The notes under the pieces are model-generated. The model saw only the letters and a program-made list of their open reading frames with translations, was not told where the DNA came from and did not search any database. A DNA stretch of 64,000 nt from contig CM065801.1 in NCBI GenBank assembly GCA_033398695.1, forward strand, positions 108,331,670 through 108,395,669. The letters run 5' to 3'. Source of the stretch: Orobanche coerulescens. Its lineage: Eukaryota > Streptophyta > Magnoliopsida > Lamiales > Orobanchaceae. The position numbers and the translations under genes were made by a program. Within the stretch, counting starts at the first letter, position 1. Each line of letters begins with the position of its first letter. Below are positions 32,289-44,906 of this stretch, in pieces.

Positions 32289-34705
32289 TGTAACACCCCA
32301 AACTAGGCGGATATTACAGTGCCGTGGACCCCCGACTGGGACCCACCAGGCGAATGAAAATGAATGAATTACACAGGTAAATGTAGTACCGAACCACATT
32401 ACAACATCAATTACTCCGACGAGGAGTTTTATACAACACACCCAGGATAAAATAGAATACATGTGTATTTTATGTGACGATAAAATACACAACACTGAAT
32501 GAAATGAGCATTCAAACGGAATGTCTGCAGCGGAATAAATAAAGGAAACACAAATGGTGAATAAATGGTGAGCAATGGGGCCCCCTACTAGTATCACTGG
32601 ACTCCTCGCCGTCACCGTGCTCTCCCGTGCTTTAGCCTTGCCATGACACGAAAAACAATATCCCCAACGGAATGATTTACTGAACAACAATCCTCAAGGG
32701 TTGAAAATACACAATCATGATATATACGAAATTATGAATTATTCTCCAAAACATACGCAATCAAACATGCTATATGAATCGACTAATCGAAGACGGCTCA
32801 AAGGAATGGCGCCACACTACGCCCGGGATGGAAATGTGTCCGTGCACAAGCCACCAACGATCAAACACGCGTGGTCTTGTACCTAATCAGTCTCACGAGC
32901 AATCGACTCGTGTGCACAGTCCAATGTGAGGCCTCCAACCAACACACGACTATAATGTGCCCGACATGAAAATCCTACACATACCAACCGGCACGCCAGT
33001 ATGACCCGGAATGCCACAATATGACAAAAGTGACAATGAAAATGAATAATGACTCACCAAGATTGAATGATGGTGAAATGAATGATAGCTCAATGAAATG
33101 ATCGAAACCGTCGTTCCTTATGACTGAGGTGATTAATTGACAATGACGAGTTTTGATACGATTAATACAATGATGAATGAGTTATGATTATGAATGAACA
33201 ACGACAAAAGGAATGAATATCCTTTTAACCGAGTAAGAATTAACTTACACAATACCGATGATGAATGTCCGTCCACGAACAACGTCCTAAATGAAATATC
33301 GGTCGCTTGAACAACCTTGAACAACATTAATTACCAACAATCGATCAATACGAATCAAATATGATCCTAACCGACCCAAACGTCGACACAACAATATTCA
33401 AACCCGAATATATGAAACCAACTCCAAGATGAGTATTTCAAACCATCAAAACACTTTCAATGATATCAATAATCCATTAGGAATCCATAATTCATAATTA
33501 CAACAACTTCAATCGGAAAATCCCCAATTAACGAAGTCAACCCCAAGGGTTCTTGAAATAATTCGAAAATAACCGTTTAAATCCGTAGGAATATGTTTAT
33601 TCAAGTTAGATAATCCATTACTATGATATTCCAATGATAATCAAGCTTACGAAGAAATCGGAAGGAAAACCCCAAAATCCAAATTCTAGATCCAAGAGAT
33701 TAATACCTTGATCCGATGTGATGAAGATGATGAAATGATGATCAATCCGAAAGATGAGCTTGAAGATGATGATTGATGACTACACCTCGAAGAATCCTCT
33801 ACGATTCGCTCCAAAACGTCCAAAACCAACGAAAGAATGAAATGGGATGAAAAATGACGAACTCTGACTAAACTGTCCAATTTATACTCATTCCAGGTTA
33901 GCGTGCGCTAGCCCTTGTACATAGCGTGCGCTAACGAGCAATTTGGGAAGTCAAGTAACCACTCTCCGAACACGGTAGCTCGCGCTACGTACATATTTGT
34001 AGAGTGCGCTACGGACAAACTACTAGCGTGCGCTAATATCCATTGTTAGCGTGCGCTAGCGAAATATTCGACGCCCGATCGGAGTCGAGAAAACCGTCGC
34101 CCTCGGATCTGTCCTCGAGAGCGTGCGCTACTACCATTGCTTAGCGTGCGCTAAATTATCAGTTGCGTACGCTACCTTCAACACCTCGCGTACGCTATGA
34201 ATGAATTGATGCGATCCGGTAGCCACCGGACTCAACCCGATCCGCCCCTAGCGCGCGCTACTCCACACATATAGCGTGCGCTACTACCACCCGTTAGCGC
34301 GCGCTACTTACCACTCGTAGCGTGCGCTACAAATATTCTCACTGCAGTCCGGTGCCTTACGGGCTGCGGCCCAATAACCTTAGCGTGCGCTAAAGCCGAG
34401 CGGTAGCGTGCGCTACCTATACCCAATTAGCGTACGCTAAAAGGGGTATGTAGCGTGCGCTACTCCTCAAGCACAGCTTGCAACGAAAATGACAATGATG
34501 ATAAACACGGCACGAAACTCCAATGAGACTAGTGATGAATTACGATTGATACACGATACAATTACTCTGAATGATGAATACCATGACTGAAAATGAGTGA
34601 CAAATGATCAATAATGAGTGAAATTACTGAGTATCAATTACTAAATGATAATTACTGAGTGATAAATACTGAATGATAATTACTGAGTTACAACCGGGTA
34701 TTACA
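32289..34705 (-). repeat. 3' LTR of C (2.4 kb)
   Basis: Plus-strand TGTAACACCCC to GGGTATTACA. Read on the minus strand it starts TGTAATACCCGG, with U3, an 18-site palindrome array, TATA, leader and terminal stem. The polypurine tract adjoins it at 34706. Confidence 0.9.
33881..34462 (-). promoter_or_regulatory. TAGCGYGCGCTA palindrome array plus TATA box (C 3' LTR)
   Basis: Eighteen 12-bp sites (exact or 1-2 bases off) start at 33899, 33922 | 33976, 34000, 34024, 34047 | 34119, 34142, 34163, 34186 | 34249, 34272, 34295, 34318 | 34381, 34404, 34428, 34451. Within groups spacing is 21-25 bp; last-to-first gaps are 54, 72, 63 and 63 bp. On the minus strand the array ends 10 bp before AGTATAAA (33881-33888). 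Confidence 0.8.
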
Positions 34706-34740
34706 TACACCCCCCCTTAAAAGAGTTTCGTCCCCGAAAC
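34706..34740 (-). other. Polypurine tract region of C
   Basis: Minus strand: GTTTCGGGGACGAAAC, then TCTTTTAAGGGGGGGTGTA next to the LTR start. Confidence 0.85.
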
Positions 34741-34744
34741 TAAG

Positions 34745-35985
34745 GGTCAAACAACTCGGGATAACTCTCCCATACTATCCTCGGTTTCCCAAGTAGCCTC
34801 TTCGACTCAGTGTCTAGACCATCGAATTTTAACCAAAGGAATCGTCTTATTCCTCAACTGTTTGATTCGCCGCTCTAAAACTCGTATAGACGCTCCTCAT
34901 ATGAATGATCGTCGGCGATCTCGATTCGTCGGCCGAAGTATGTGACTCGGGTCGGCAACATACTTCCGCAATCGAGAGACATGAAACACATTATGAATTC
35001 AGCTCAACGCCGGAGGTAAAGCCAACCGATAAGCTAACTCGCCTACTCGATCCAAAATCTCAAGCGGTCAATGAATCTCGGACTCAACTTTCCCTCTTCC
35101 CAAAGCGGAAGATACCACGACTCGGGGATACCTTGACCAACACATGGTCACCGGCCTCGAACTCTAATGGTCGGCACGGTTATCTGCATATGATTTGCCG
35201 ACTCGAGCGGTCAACAAACGACTCGATCAAAGCTACCTTCTCACGGGCGGCTATAAGCATATCGGGCTCGGTGCCGATTGATTCGATAAGTCGTCCCAAC
35301 ACAATGGAGATCGACAACGACGACCATACAAGGCCTCGTAAGGTGCCATCTTGATCGAAGCATGCCAACTATTATTATACGTGAACTCGATCAATGGTAG
35401 TTGGGCTTCCCAATCGTCTTTCCAATCGAGGACGCATGCCCTCAACATGTCCTCTAATGTCCGAATGGTCCTCTCGATTGCCGTCGGTGACCGAGGGTGA
35501 AAAGCGATCGAAATTAAGCCGAGTTCCCATAGCGCGATGAACGATTTCCAAAGTGCGACACAAACCGTCCGTCACGATCGGAAACGATACTTTTAGAGTA
35601 CCGTGCGATCGACTATCTCTTTAATGAACAACTGGGCAAGTCTCTCGGGACCCCACGTATCCTTGATCTCAAGGAAATGAGCTGATTTGGTTAAGCGGTC
35701 CACGATCACCGGATCGTGTTCATGCCACGACGACTCGTCGGCAAACTCGTGATGAAATCCATAGAAATGTCTTCCCACTTCCACTCGGGAATAGGAAGAG
35801 GTTTCACATACCCGCTGGCCGATGTTCAATCTTGACTTGTTGTGAGTTAAGCATCTCGAAACAAATTCTGCGACTTCTCGCTTCATATTACTCCACCGGT
35901 AATTTTGTTTCAAGTCCTTGTACATCTTACTAGACCCGGATGCACGAGAATAAGGGTAGCATGAGCTTCTTTCAAAATCGAGTTT
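34745..35985 (-). pseudogene. pol: Integrase and chromodomain of C
   Basis: Inserts the DNA copy; the chromodomain may direct it to heterochromatin. Pieces in several frames, minus strand: zinc-domain end and core start (35925-35593) with FVSRCLTHNKSRLN, where CLTC has lost its second Cys, and IVDRLTKSAHFLEIKDTWGP. Then EFTYNNSWHASIKMAPYEAL (35390-35330). Near 34860-34770 the chromodomain is readable (LRNKTIPLVKIRWSRH, a stop, VEEATWETED). The first catalytic Asp region and the D..E stretch are damaged. Confidence 0.82.
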
Positions 35986-35986
35986 T

Positions 35987-36640
35987 TCAACTCGTCATTC
36001 GCGATACGCACAACCGATTCTTAAACCTCAAAAGTCCATCCTCGTGGACCACAAATCCAGGGGCTTTCCCCTGAGCCACATCCTCTCGGATGCGCAACAA
36101 TGATGGGTCCGAACCCTGATTCTCTCGGATTGCATCCTCAAGAGATGATGAAATCTCTAACATACAAAGTTGTCCCTGAACTCGCTGAAGCCAGACCTCG
36201 ATCTCGGGTCTAAGGAATTCCTGCTGAAGCTCCTTCTGAATTGTTAAACGGGCAAGCATCTGCTCCTGAACGGACTTACGACTCAAGGCGTCGGCGACAA
36301 CATTCGCCTTGCCCGGGTGGTAAAGGATCTCGATATCATAATCTTTGATTAATTCCAACCACCGTCTCTGGCGCATATTTAACTCCTTCTGAGTAAATAT
36401 ATACTTTAAGCTCTTATGATCGGTGAATATCGGCGATGTAACGCCATAAAGATAATGACGCCAAATCTTCAGCGAACACCACGGTGCTAACTCCAGGTCG
36501 TGGGTCGGATAATTAACCTCGTAAGGCCTCAATTGCCGTGAAGCATAGGCAATAACTTTCCCGTTCTGCATGAGCACACATCCGAGACCCTGTCCGGACG
36601 CATCACTATAGACCACAAATCCTTCCGTCCCCTGCGGCAA
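35987..36640 (-). pseudogene. pol: RNase H and connection of C
   Basis: 217 open codons. [20 protein letters not shown] carries the first RNase H Asp; [29 protein letters not shown] and [15 protein letters not shown] follow. The ELEL..V region is shortened ([11 protein letters not shown]), a local frame change. The C-terminal linker runs toward integrase. Confidence 0.87.
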
Positions 36641-36659
36641 GGAAATGCAGTCTTGACAT

Positions 36660-37560
36660 TAACCGACTCTTGAGTTCCTCAAAACTCCGGCCGACACGTG
36701 TCGGACCACGTGTATTTCTTATCCTTTCGCAAAAGGTTCGTCAATGGTTGAGCAATTTTGGAAAATCCTTCCACAAATCGCCGATAATAACCCGCTAGTC
36801 CGAGGAAACTCCGGATTTCCTTAACATTCTTCGGAGGTAACCAATCTCGAATAGCCTCCGTCTTCTGAGGGTCGACACGAACTCCGTCTGATGAGATTAC
36901 ATGTCCGAGAAAAGTCACTTCGGACATCCAGAACTCACATTTGGAAAACTTTCCAAACAGTTGCTCTCGTCTCAACACGTCGAGAACCTGATGAAGATGA
37001 ACCTCGTGATCCTCTCGGTTACGAGAATAAATCAAAATGTCATCGATGAAGACAACAACAAACCGATCCAAAAAGTCGATGAAGACCCGATTCATTAACT
37101 CCATGAATACCGCAGGTGCATTAGTCAATCCGAACGGCATAACCACAAACTCATAATGACCATAGCGTGTTCGAAACGCCGTCCTCGCGATATCCGACTC
37201 TCGAATCCGCAACTGATGATATCCAGATCTTAAGTCGATCTTGGAAATCTTGAAGCTCCTCGAAGTTGATCTAAGAGATCATCAATACGGGTAAGGGATA
37301 CTTATTCTTGATCGTCACCTGTTCAACTCCCGATAATCAATACATAAGCGGAATGAACCATCCTTCTTCTTGACAAATAACACGGGTGCTCCCCACTGGG
37401 ACGCACTCGGTCGAATATAACCCTTCTCGAACAACTCCTCAAGTTGGTTCTTTAGTTCTGCATTTCGGTCGGGGCCATCCAGACGGTGCCTTCGATATCG
37501 GGACGTACTGTGCTCCAACTCAATCGTGAATTCCACATCCCTCGTGGAGGCAAACCGAGT
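36660..37560 (-). pseudogene. pol: Reverse transcriptase of C
   Basis: The N-terminal part (37536-37315) reads [20 protein letters not shown] and [11 protein letters not shown] broken stretch spans 37315-37212. The core (37212-36679) shows [34 protein letters not shown] with the catalytic Asp pair, [16 protein letters not shown], and [20 protein letters not shown]. Two breaks disable the polymerase. Confidence 0.88.
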
Positions 37561-38060
37561 AACTCGTCTGGAAAAACATCGGCATATTCCCTCACCACCG
37601 AATATCCGTTAACATCACCGATGATTTCTCGGTTTTGGCCATAAAGCACCAATAACCGACACATCCTGATTGAGTAACCTTCTTGCTTTCATCAAATTAA
37701 TGACTTTGCGAGTAATGGGATTACCTCCTGAAACACATATTCAACTCCATCGTCGAAATGATAGTGATCAAACGCTTTCGGACACTAATGATGGCATCAT
37801 GACGATCCATCCAATCAATACCCAAGATGATGTCGCCCTCGGTAAATCTACTACGATTAGGTCCCGCCATACACGACCATGGCCGAATCGGACAATTCTG
37901 AATCTCACGGTTACCGATAATGCGTCTACCATCGGGTAGGCCAATGACATATGGCTCACAACTAGTAGCACTACCTGCACGTAGTCTACTCAAACATGAC
38001 TCGAAATGAATGAATGAGATGCACCAAGATCAAAAAGAGTGCACACAGTTGAGATAGAAT
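37561..38060 (-). pseudogene. pol: Protease region of C
   Basis: Retroviral-type aspartic protease. The active-site triplet reads D-L-G, not D-S-G, in LFDLGASHSFIS near 38030-38000. GDIILGIDWMDRHDAIIS is the second landmark. The linker [15 protein letters not shown] precedes RT. The triplet change plus frameshifts mean it is inactive. Confidence 0.8.
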
Positions 38061-38169
38061 ATCGAGTGTACCGAGATCATCCGGCCTCGGGATCATCGGT
38101 CTTCTTCATCTCATAAATTCGGGCTTGGCCCCGAACCGGATGCTCCGTCGATAGCTCTTGGCTCCGCCT

Positions 38170-39366
38170 TTAGCTCTGTCGTCTTGAACGACGCCGAGTG
38201 AGTGGCCCGATTCGCACCCTGAATGACACGGGGCTTGAGATGCCGCGGAGTGGGTTTAGAGTCCCTACGGCAAAACGGGCCCTATGCCCGGCAATCCCAC
38301 AGCTTGTGGCACGTGATGACGCTTCGGACACTTGGTGCTGAAATGACCTGTTCTTCACAGCTTGAAACAAGTGATGGCCGAACCGCCGCCGCGACCGAGA
38401 TTCCGCGGGTTTAGACGCGGGGAGGTCGCTCGTAAAGTAGAGCCCGCCCGCGGTTTCTTGAAAGTGGCACGACTCCGTCGACTGACACGGTTCTTGGACT
38501 TCTTGCTAGCGACGAAGGTTGCCGCTTAGCAATTTCCTTAGCCGTAAGCTCGTAAGTGAGAGCTTTCTCAACGAACTCGGCAGTGGTGCGCTTATGATTA
38601 AGCAAATCAAGTCTCATACGGGGTTTCACCTCTTCTTTGAAATACTTGATCTTGTCCGCTCCGAGTGAATGATAGATGAGGCGAACGGAAGAAGTTCTGA
38701 AATTTTTCGGCGATGGCGAGAACGTCATCATCCGCCGAAAGGTCGGGAGTGAGTAATTCCGACAACTTGGCCTCCCCGAGTGGGGCCGGATAGTACCTCT
38801 CCATCATGAGAGTCTTGAATCGATCCCAAGTACATGTTCCGTCGTGGGTCTCAACGATAACCACCATGAATGAGCGCTACCGAGATAGTAAGCCGCAATC
38901 GAAACTTTATGCCCTTCGGGCAATCCACCATAGCAAATAACTTCTCAAAATGCTCAAGCCTGAACAATATCCGCCGCCGATGAGCCCTCAAAAGTAGGTG
39001 GTCGCGCGAGAGATATCGCTAATGATATTGCTCACGTCCCTCTCTTGCCTCCGAGGTGGCGGCGGAGGAGCTGCCGATTCCGATTGACGAGTTATGCATC
39101 GTCTCCATCAACTGAGCCATCTGGGTCATTTGGGCCATCATGCCCTGCATAAATGCGAGTGGGTCGACCCGAACACCCTCTGACTGAGCCGTGTCCCGGG
39201 TACGACTCCCTGACAGTGAATGATCGAGTCCAGGTGAGTGAGTGGAAGCGTCGCTGCTCGATGAGTTAGCATTATTTCGGGCATTTGCACGGGTATTCGC
39301 ACGAGTTCTCGGGATTCGGCCCGCTCCACGGCCTCGTCCTCCACGTCCTCTGCCAGCCCTTTCCAT
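38170..39366 (-). pseudogene. gag: gag of C
   Basis: ATG at 39366 opens MERAGRGRGGRGRGAGR, the family's Arg/Gly-rich start, through MQGMMAQMTQMAQLMETM to a stop at 39019. Later frames give the Gag core (TWDRFKTLMMERYYP, 38830-38780), KALTYELTAKEIAKR, and a single degraded zinc knuckle near 38380-38325 (CFKL..TGHFSTKC). Several frame changes. Confidence 0.82.
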
Positions 39367-39844
39367 ACTGAAGTGGAAAGTCATATGATGGTTATATATC
39401 TCGCATGAGTATCACATTATGATTATATTATGAAATGATGAAAATGAGCATACGCGCTCAAATACAGCGATTACATGAATGATTAACTGCGGTGACGTGA
39501 TTATCTGATGAAATTATTGAAATGATTATCTTGAACAATTTAGCAAGATTAATGATGTGATCTTCAAGATCAACAACTAAGTAATGAAATGAATTGAGTG
39601 ATTAATGAGTTAACCTGACCGTCCCGGTCAAAATGACAATGATGATTGAGGATTGTTAACTGATGAATTATGAATGAATGATTATTGCCAGAAATTATAA
39701 CATGGCATCAGAAATCTTACAGTTCTTGGTCTGATTGGCTCGGCATTTGCACAGGTCACACGTGACGCGAAAGTCCAATGATACTAGTCCGATGACGATG
39801 ATTTCAAATGAGACATGACTTGGAGGGTAGTATTCAAAACCACG

Positions 39845-39855
39845 CCCCGATACCA
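39845..39855 (-). other. Primer-binding site of C
   Basis: Minus strand TGGTATCGGGG, 4 nt inside the 5' LTR edge. Confidence 0.75.
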
Positions 39856-39859
39856 ACTC

Positions 39860-42271
39860 TGTAACACCCCAAACTAGGCGGATATTACAGTGCCGTGGAC
39901 CCCCGACTGGGACCCACCAGGCGAATGAAAATGAATGAATTACACAGGTAAATGTAGTACCGAACCACATTACAACATCAATTACTCCGACGAGGAGTTT
40001 TATACAACACACCTGTGATAAAATAGAATACATGTGTATTTTATGTGACGATAAAATACACAACATCGAATGAAATGAGCATTCAAACGGAATGTCTGCA
40101 GCTGGAATAAATAAAGGAAACACAAATGATTGAATAAATGATCAATGCATCGGGGCCCCCTACTAGTATCACTGGGACTCCTCGCCACCGTGCTCTCCGT
40201 GCTTTAGCCTTGCCATGACACGAAAAACAATATCCCCAACGGCCGGGCCATACGTAACAACAATCCTCAAGGGTTGAAAATACACAATCATGATATATCC
40301 GAAATTATGAATTATTCTCAAAACATACGCAATCAAACATGCTATATGAATCGACTAATCGAGACGGCTCAAAGGAATGGCGCCACACTACGCCCGGATG
40401 GAAATGTGTCCGTGCACAAGCCACCAACGATCAAACACGCGTGGTCTTGTACCTAATCGGTCTCACGAGCAATCGACTCGTGTGCACACCCAATGTGAGG
40501 CCTCCAACCAACACACGACTATAATGTGCCCGACATGAAAATCCTACACATACCAACCGCACGCCAAGATGACCCTAATGCCACAATATGACAAAAGTGA
40601 CAATGAAAATGAATAATGACTCACCAAGATTGAATGATGGTGAAATGAATGATAGCTCAATGAAATGATCGAAACCGCTGCTCCTTATGACCGAGGTGAT
40701 TAATTGACAATGACGAGTTTTGATACGATTAATACAATGATGAATGAGTTATGATTATGAATGAACAACGACAAAAGGAATGAATATCCTTTTAACCGAG
40801 TAAGAATTAACTTACACAATACCGATGATGAATGTCCGTCCACGAACAACGCCCTAAATGAAATATCGGTCGCCAACAACCTTGAACAACATTAATTACC
40901 AACAATCGATCAATACACGAATCAAATATGATCCTAACCGACCCAAACGTCGACACAACAATATTCAAACCCGAATATATCGAAACCAACTCCAAGATGA
41001 GTATTTCAAACCATCAAAACACTTTCAATGATATCAATAATCCATTAGAATCCATAATTCATAATTACAACAACTTCAATCGGAAAATCCCCAATTAACG
41101 AAGTCAACCCCAAGGGTTCTTGAAATAATTCCGAAAATAACCGTTTAAATCCGTAGGAATATGTTTATACAAGTTAGATAATCCATAACTAACATATTCC
41201 AATGATAATCCAAGCTTACACGAAGAAATCGGAAGGAAAACCCCAAAAATCCGAAATTCTAGATCCAAGAGATTAATACCTTGATCCGATGTGATGAAGA
41301 TGATGAAATGATGATCAATCCGAAAGATGAGCTTGAAGATGATGATTGATGACTACACCTCGAAGAATCCTCTCGATTCGCTCAAAAACGTCCTAAACCA
41401 ACGAAAGAATGAAAAGGGAAGAAAAATGACGAACTCAGACAAAACTGTCCAATTGATACTCTATCCAGGTTAGCGTGCTCTATCCCTTGACCATAGCGTG
41501 CTCTAACGAGCAATTTGGGTAGTCCAAGACTTCGTCCGAACACGGTAGCGCGCGCTACGTACCTATTTGTAGCGTGCGCTACGGACATACTACTAGCGTG
41601 CGCTAATATCCATTGTTAGCGTGCGCTAGCGAAATATTCGACGCCCGATCGGAGTCGAGAAAACCGTCGCCCTCGGATCGACCTCGATAGCGTGCGCTAC
41701 AACCATTGCTTAGCGTGCGCTAAAATATCGGGCCAGACGCTACCATCAACACATAGCGTACGCTATGAATGATCGATGCGATCCAAGAGCCACTGGACTC
41801 AACCTGATCCGTCCCTAGCGCGCTACTCCACACATATAGCGTGCGCTACTACAACCCGTTAGCGCGCGCTACTTACCACTCGTAGCGTGCGCTACAAATA
41901 TTCTCACTGCAGTCCAGTGCCTTCTGGACTGCAGCCAAGGTAGCCTTAGCGTGCGCTAAAGCTGAGCGGTAGCGTGCGCTACCTATACCCAATTAGCGTA
42001 CGCTAAAAGGGGTATGTAGCGTGCGCTACTCCTCAAGCACAGCTTGCAACGAAAATGACAATGATGATAAACACGGCACGAAACTCCAATGAGACTAGTG
42101 ATGAATTACGATTGATACACGATACAATTACTCTGAATGATGAATACCATGACTGAAAATGAGTGACAAATGATCAATAATGAGTGAAATTACTGAGTAT
42201 CAATTACTAAATGATAATTACTGAGTGATAAATACTGAATGATAATTACTGAGTTACAACCGGGTATTACA
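39860..42271 (-). repeat. 5' LTR of C
   Basis: Near copy of 32289-34705. The palindrome array (41471-42030) has the same grouping, for example starts 41546, 41570, 41594 and 41617. It carries more differences than the flanks, and the TATA box reads TATCAA where the 3' LTR has TATAAA. Confidence 0.9.
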
Positions 42272-42276
42272 GAAAC

Positions 42277-44906
42277 CTAGGCTGTCGGGTCCAGTCGTGT
42301 ATTGTTGGGTCTTGTCTTGTCAGATTGAGTCTGACTGATGTCGTGTCGCGACGCGTCGTTTGGAATGTCGGCCGTGATTAGTATCAGGATGCAGCCATCA
42401 TCTTCGTGCGATCTGTGGATGTAAGTCTCCCTACTACAGGTGGTACCACGAGCTATACGAGCCTGTGTGATTTTGTGTTATGTAGTTAATATTTGAAGAT
42501 GCATCGTGAGTAAGTGACATATATTTGTTGATTCCCGACTTGCGCTAAAATGTAGAATGATATTGCTGAATGTATCCTTGTATAAATCATTTTTCTTACA
42601 AGAGTATAAACCTTGGAATTTTAAGTTTTCGAATCCTTTCGGGGAGTCACGTAAAATTTTTAAAATGCCCTCCAAGGGAGGAAAAAGTTGATTTTCGTAT
42701 GTTGACCACAAGGTGAAAGTTCAAAACTCGAATTATTGATAATTCTTTTCCACCGTGTACTATAAGTTTTCAAAACTCGAGTTTTTAACTCAAATAAGGT
42801 CTTCAAAATATACTCAAGACGTGAATCTCGTTTGTAACAATACGGTTTCATGAATGTTGGTCAAAAGATGCGTATTGATGATGCTCTCGTTGTTGAGCAG
42901 TGGTGCCAGTTTTAAAATTAAAATAGTAACGTGAATATTGAGTCCATCGGTATGTATGTGTTGAGATAGTCCTCTATATTGAGAAGTAAAATTTTCATTT
43001 TTGTAGGATGATTTTCTTTTGATGGTTGCTTGTGAGTTGTTATAATTATGTGAGTCGATGACATTTAGACTTGTATGTTGTTGCTTACTTGTAACCTTCG
43101 AGTCTAGTATTACCTCATATATGTTTGCAATCGTGTTGGTGATTAGAGCAGTTAGCACAGGCTTAGTACGAGCCTAATGCGCGCTAACGTGGAGTGTTTA
43201 GTGCACGTTAACCTTTGTTGTAACGCGCGCTAATCAACTTGGACAGAGGCTATGGAACCGCATTATAGCCGTCAGGTCTAACTTTGCGACCAATCACTTG
43301 TAGTTGTATTCTCTACGTGGTGTCTAGTGATAACAACTGTTGTGCGTGAATGCGTGTTAAGACTTTTCGTATTTCTAGGTGATATTTGATTGTGGTTGAT
43401 GAATTGATAAATTATGTCTGCTGTGTGTGTTCAAAAACACTTTCCTGGAAACTTCACAAAGTTTTGACGGTTCGATTAATCGGCGGCTCCGTGTATACTT
43501 TGAAAATTATTTGGAAATTGGCAAGCCGGCCTTGGATTCTCAAATAAAACCTCGACGGTATTTGAAAGAGTTGTTTTAAAGTACCTTGAATATTTTGTAA
43601 AGTATTACCGTCGTTGATGTCTGTGAAGTGTTGGGAGGATTTTCGAAAATTATTTTAACGTATTGTTGCATTTTCAAATATTTTGAGTGAATGATTTTCA
43701 AAAATCTTTCACACCATAAAAATATTTTATTTCAAAAACCAATGCGATTTTTATTTTCAAAAAAAAAAAATAATATAGTGAAAGATGAAAAATCTCACTC
43801 GATGTAAAGTTCAAACTCGGATTTAGAAATGTTAGAGTATGTAAGAATGATTTGATGATCTTGCATGGTTAACTTGTTAGTTATTAACGGTGATGATGAT
43901 ACGTAGAGGCTTGATGACTTCAAATGATTTCAAATGAGACGGTTAAAGTATGTTGTTTACAAGTTTTGATGGAACAACCCGAGGTACCAAAAGTATTTTT
44001 AAAGTTTATTTTAAATAGCATACAAATCTAAGGATTTTCAAAAGATTTCCTTTAAAAGGATACCTCGTGGATTTTCTTTTCGAGTTGTTATTGGTTACCT
44101 TATGTGATATGTCGTGCTGAGTTGGTACTTTAGCTTAATATTTTGCGAAGTTGTGCAATCGTATTGAGTGGGAATCTGCTTAGTATGCCGATGGGCAGAG
44201 GACACAGTCGTGACCACGATACTAATAGCCTTGAAGATCGGATGTGGACCAAGAGGGTATAGTCGGAAAGGTTGCTATTCCAAAGACTTCGTTCTCGTTG
44301 TTTAGGTTTCGGGACGAAACCTCTTTTAAAGGTGATATGATGTAATACCCACATTTTTTTCTTTCTTTCTCTTCTGTTTCGTCCAACCGTATCGACTGAT
44401 TGTGTTCGTTGATGCTTGACTGGTGTTGTTTCCCACATTTGTCATTCGAACGAGTTCGATATTGTCCCAAAAAGATCTATATATCTTTGTGACCTTTCCA
44501 AGTTAGGAAAATTAGTCTAGTTTTCGATCTTCCAACCCATGGGCGGTGGAATTCGTATTTGTTCAGCGATTGGCTTGCGTTTTGATTGATGTACCGTTGG
44601 GTTGGTCAATCATATTGATTTTCGTCCGTTGTGTTTTGTGATTGTTCGGATAATTGACTTAATTGTGTTATCCATTTGATGACGCTTGTCACTTGTTGGT
44701 TTTGTTATATCCCTAACGGCGACGTCGTGTTGGTCGTCGTGGAGCGTGTTTTCACGCCGTATATTCCTTTGCGTTGCTTGTAACGTTTCGCCGATGGGCG
44801 TAAGTTACGCGTTTCCTTGCGTATCTCGTTGAGTTTTCTGGCGGGATATTGCTTCTCCCTACTTGTTTTAAGTTTCGGGACGAAACTTCTTTTAAGGAGG
44901 GTAGAA
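42277..44906. other. Non-coding interior of B
   Basis: Leader shared with A, then a long AT-rich stretch with no domain. At 44306-44350 a fossil polypurine tract (TTTCGGGACGAAACC, then TCTTTTAAAGGTGATATGA) is followed by TGTAATACCCAC, an LTR-like start. The last ~330 bp before the real tract (44570-44900) are conserved with A (50260-50580) and E (54493-54871, inverted). Confidence 0.65.

Larger units (their letters stand above)
32289..42271 (-). mobile_element. LTR retrotransposon C (Tekay-like), minus strand
   Basis: Target duplication gaaac at 32284-32288 and 42272-42276. Complete in structure: 5' LTR 39860-42271, PBS, gag, protease, RT, RNase H, integrase, chromodomain, polypurine tract, 3' LTR 32289-34705, all read on the minus strand. 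Frameshifts and stops break every gene. It is the youngest layer of the nest (inside B, inside A, inside CACTA-1). Confidence 0.92.

Noticed and set aside
32274..32690. 138-codon minus-strand frame (also 39695-40123)
   Set aside because: Lies within LTRs of C, shows no domain, and differs by frameshifts between the two LTR copies.
33899..34462. A CRISPR-like array (regular repeats and spacers)
   Set aside because: Repeats are 12-bp palindromes with ~11-bp spacers in a plant LTR next to a TATA box; no cas genes, and the sister LTR holds the same array.
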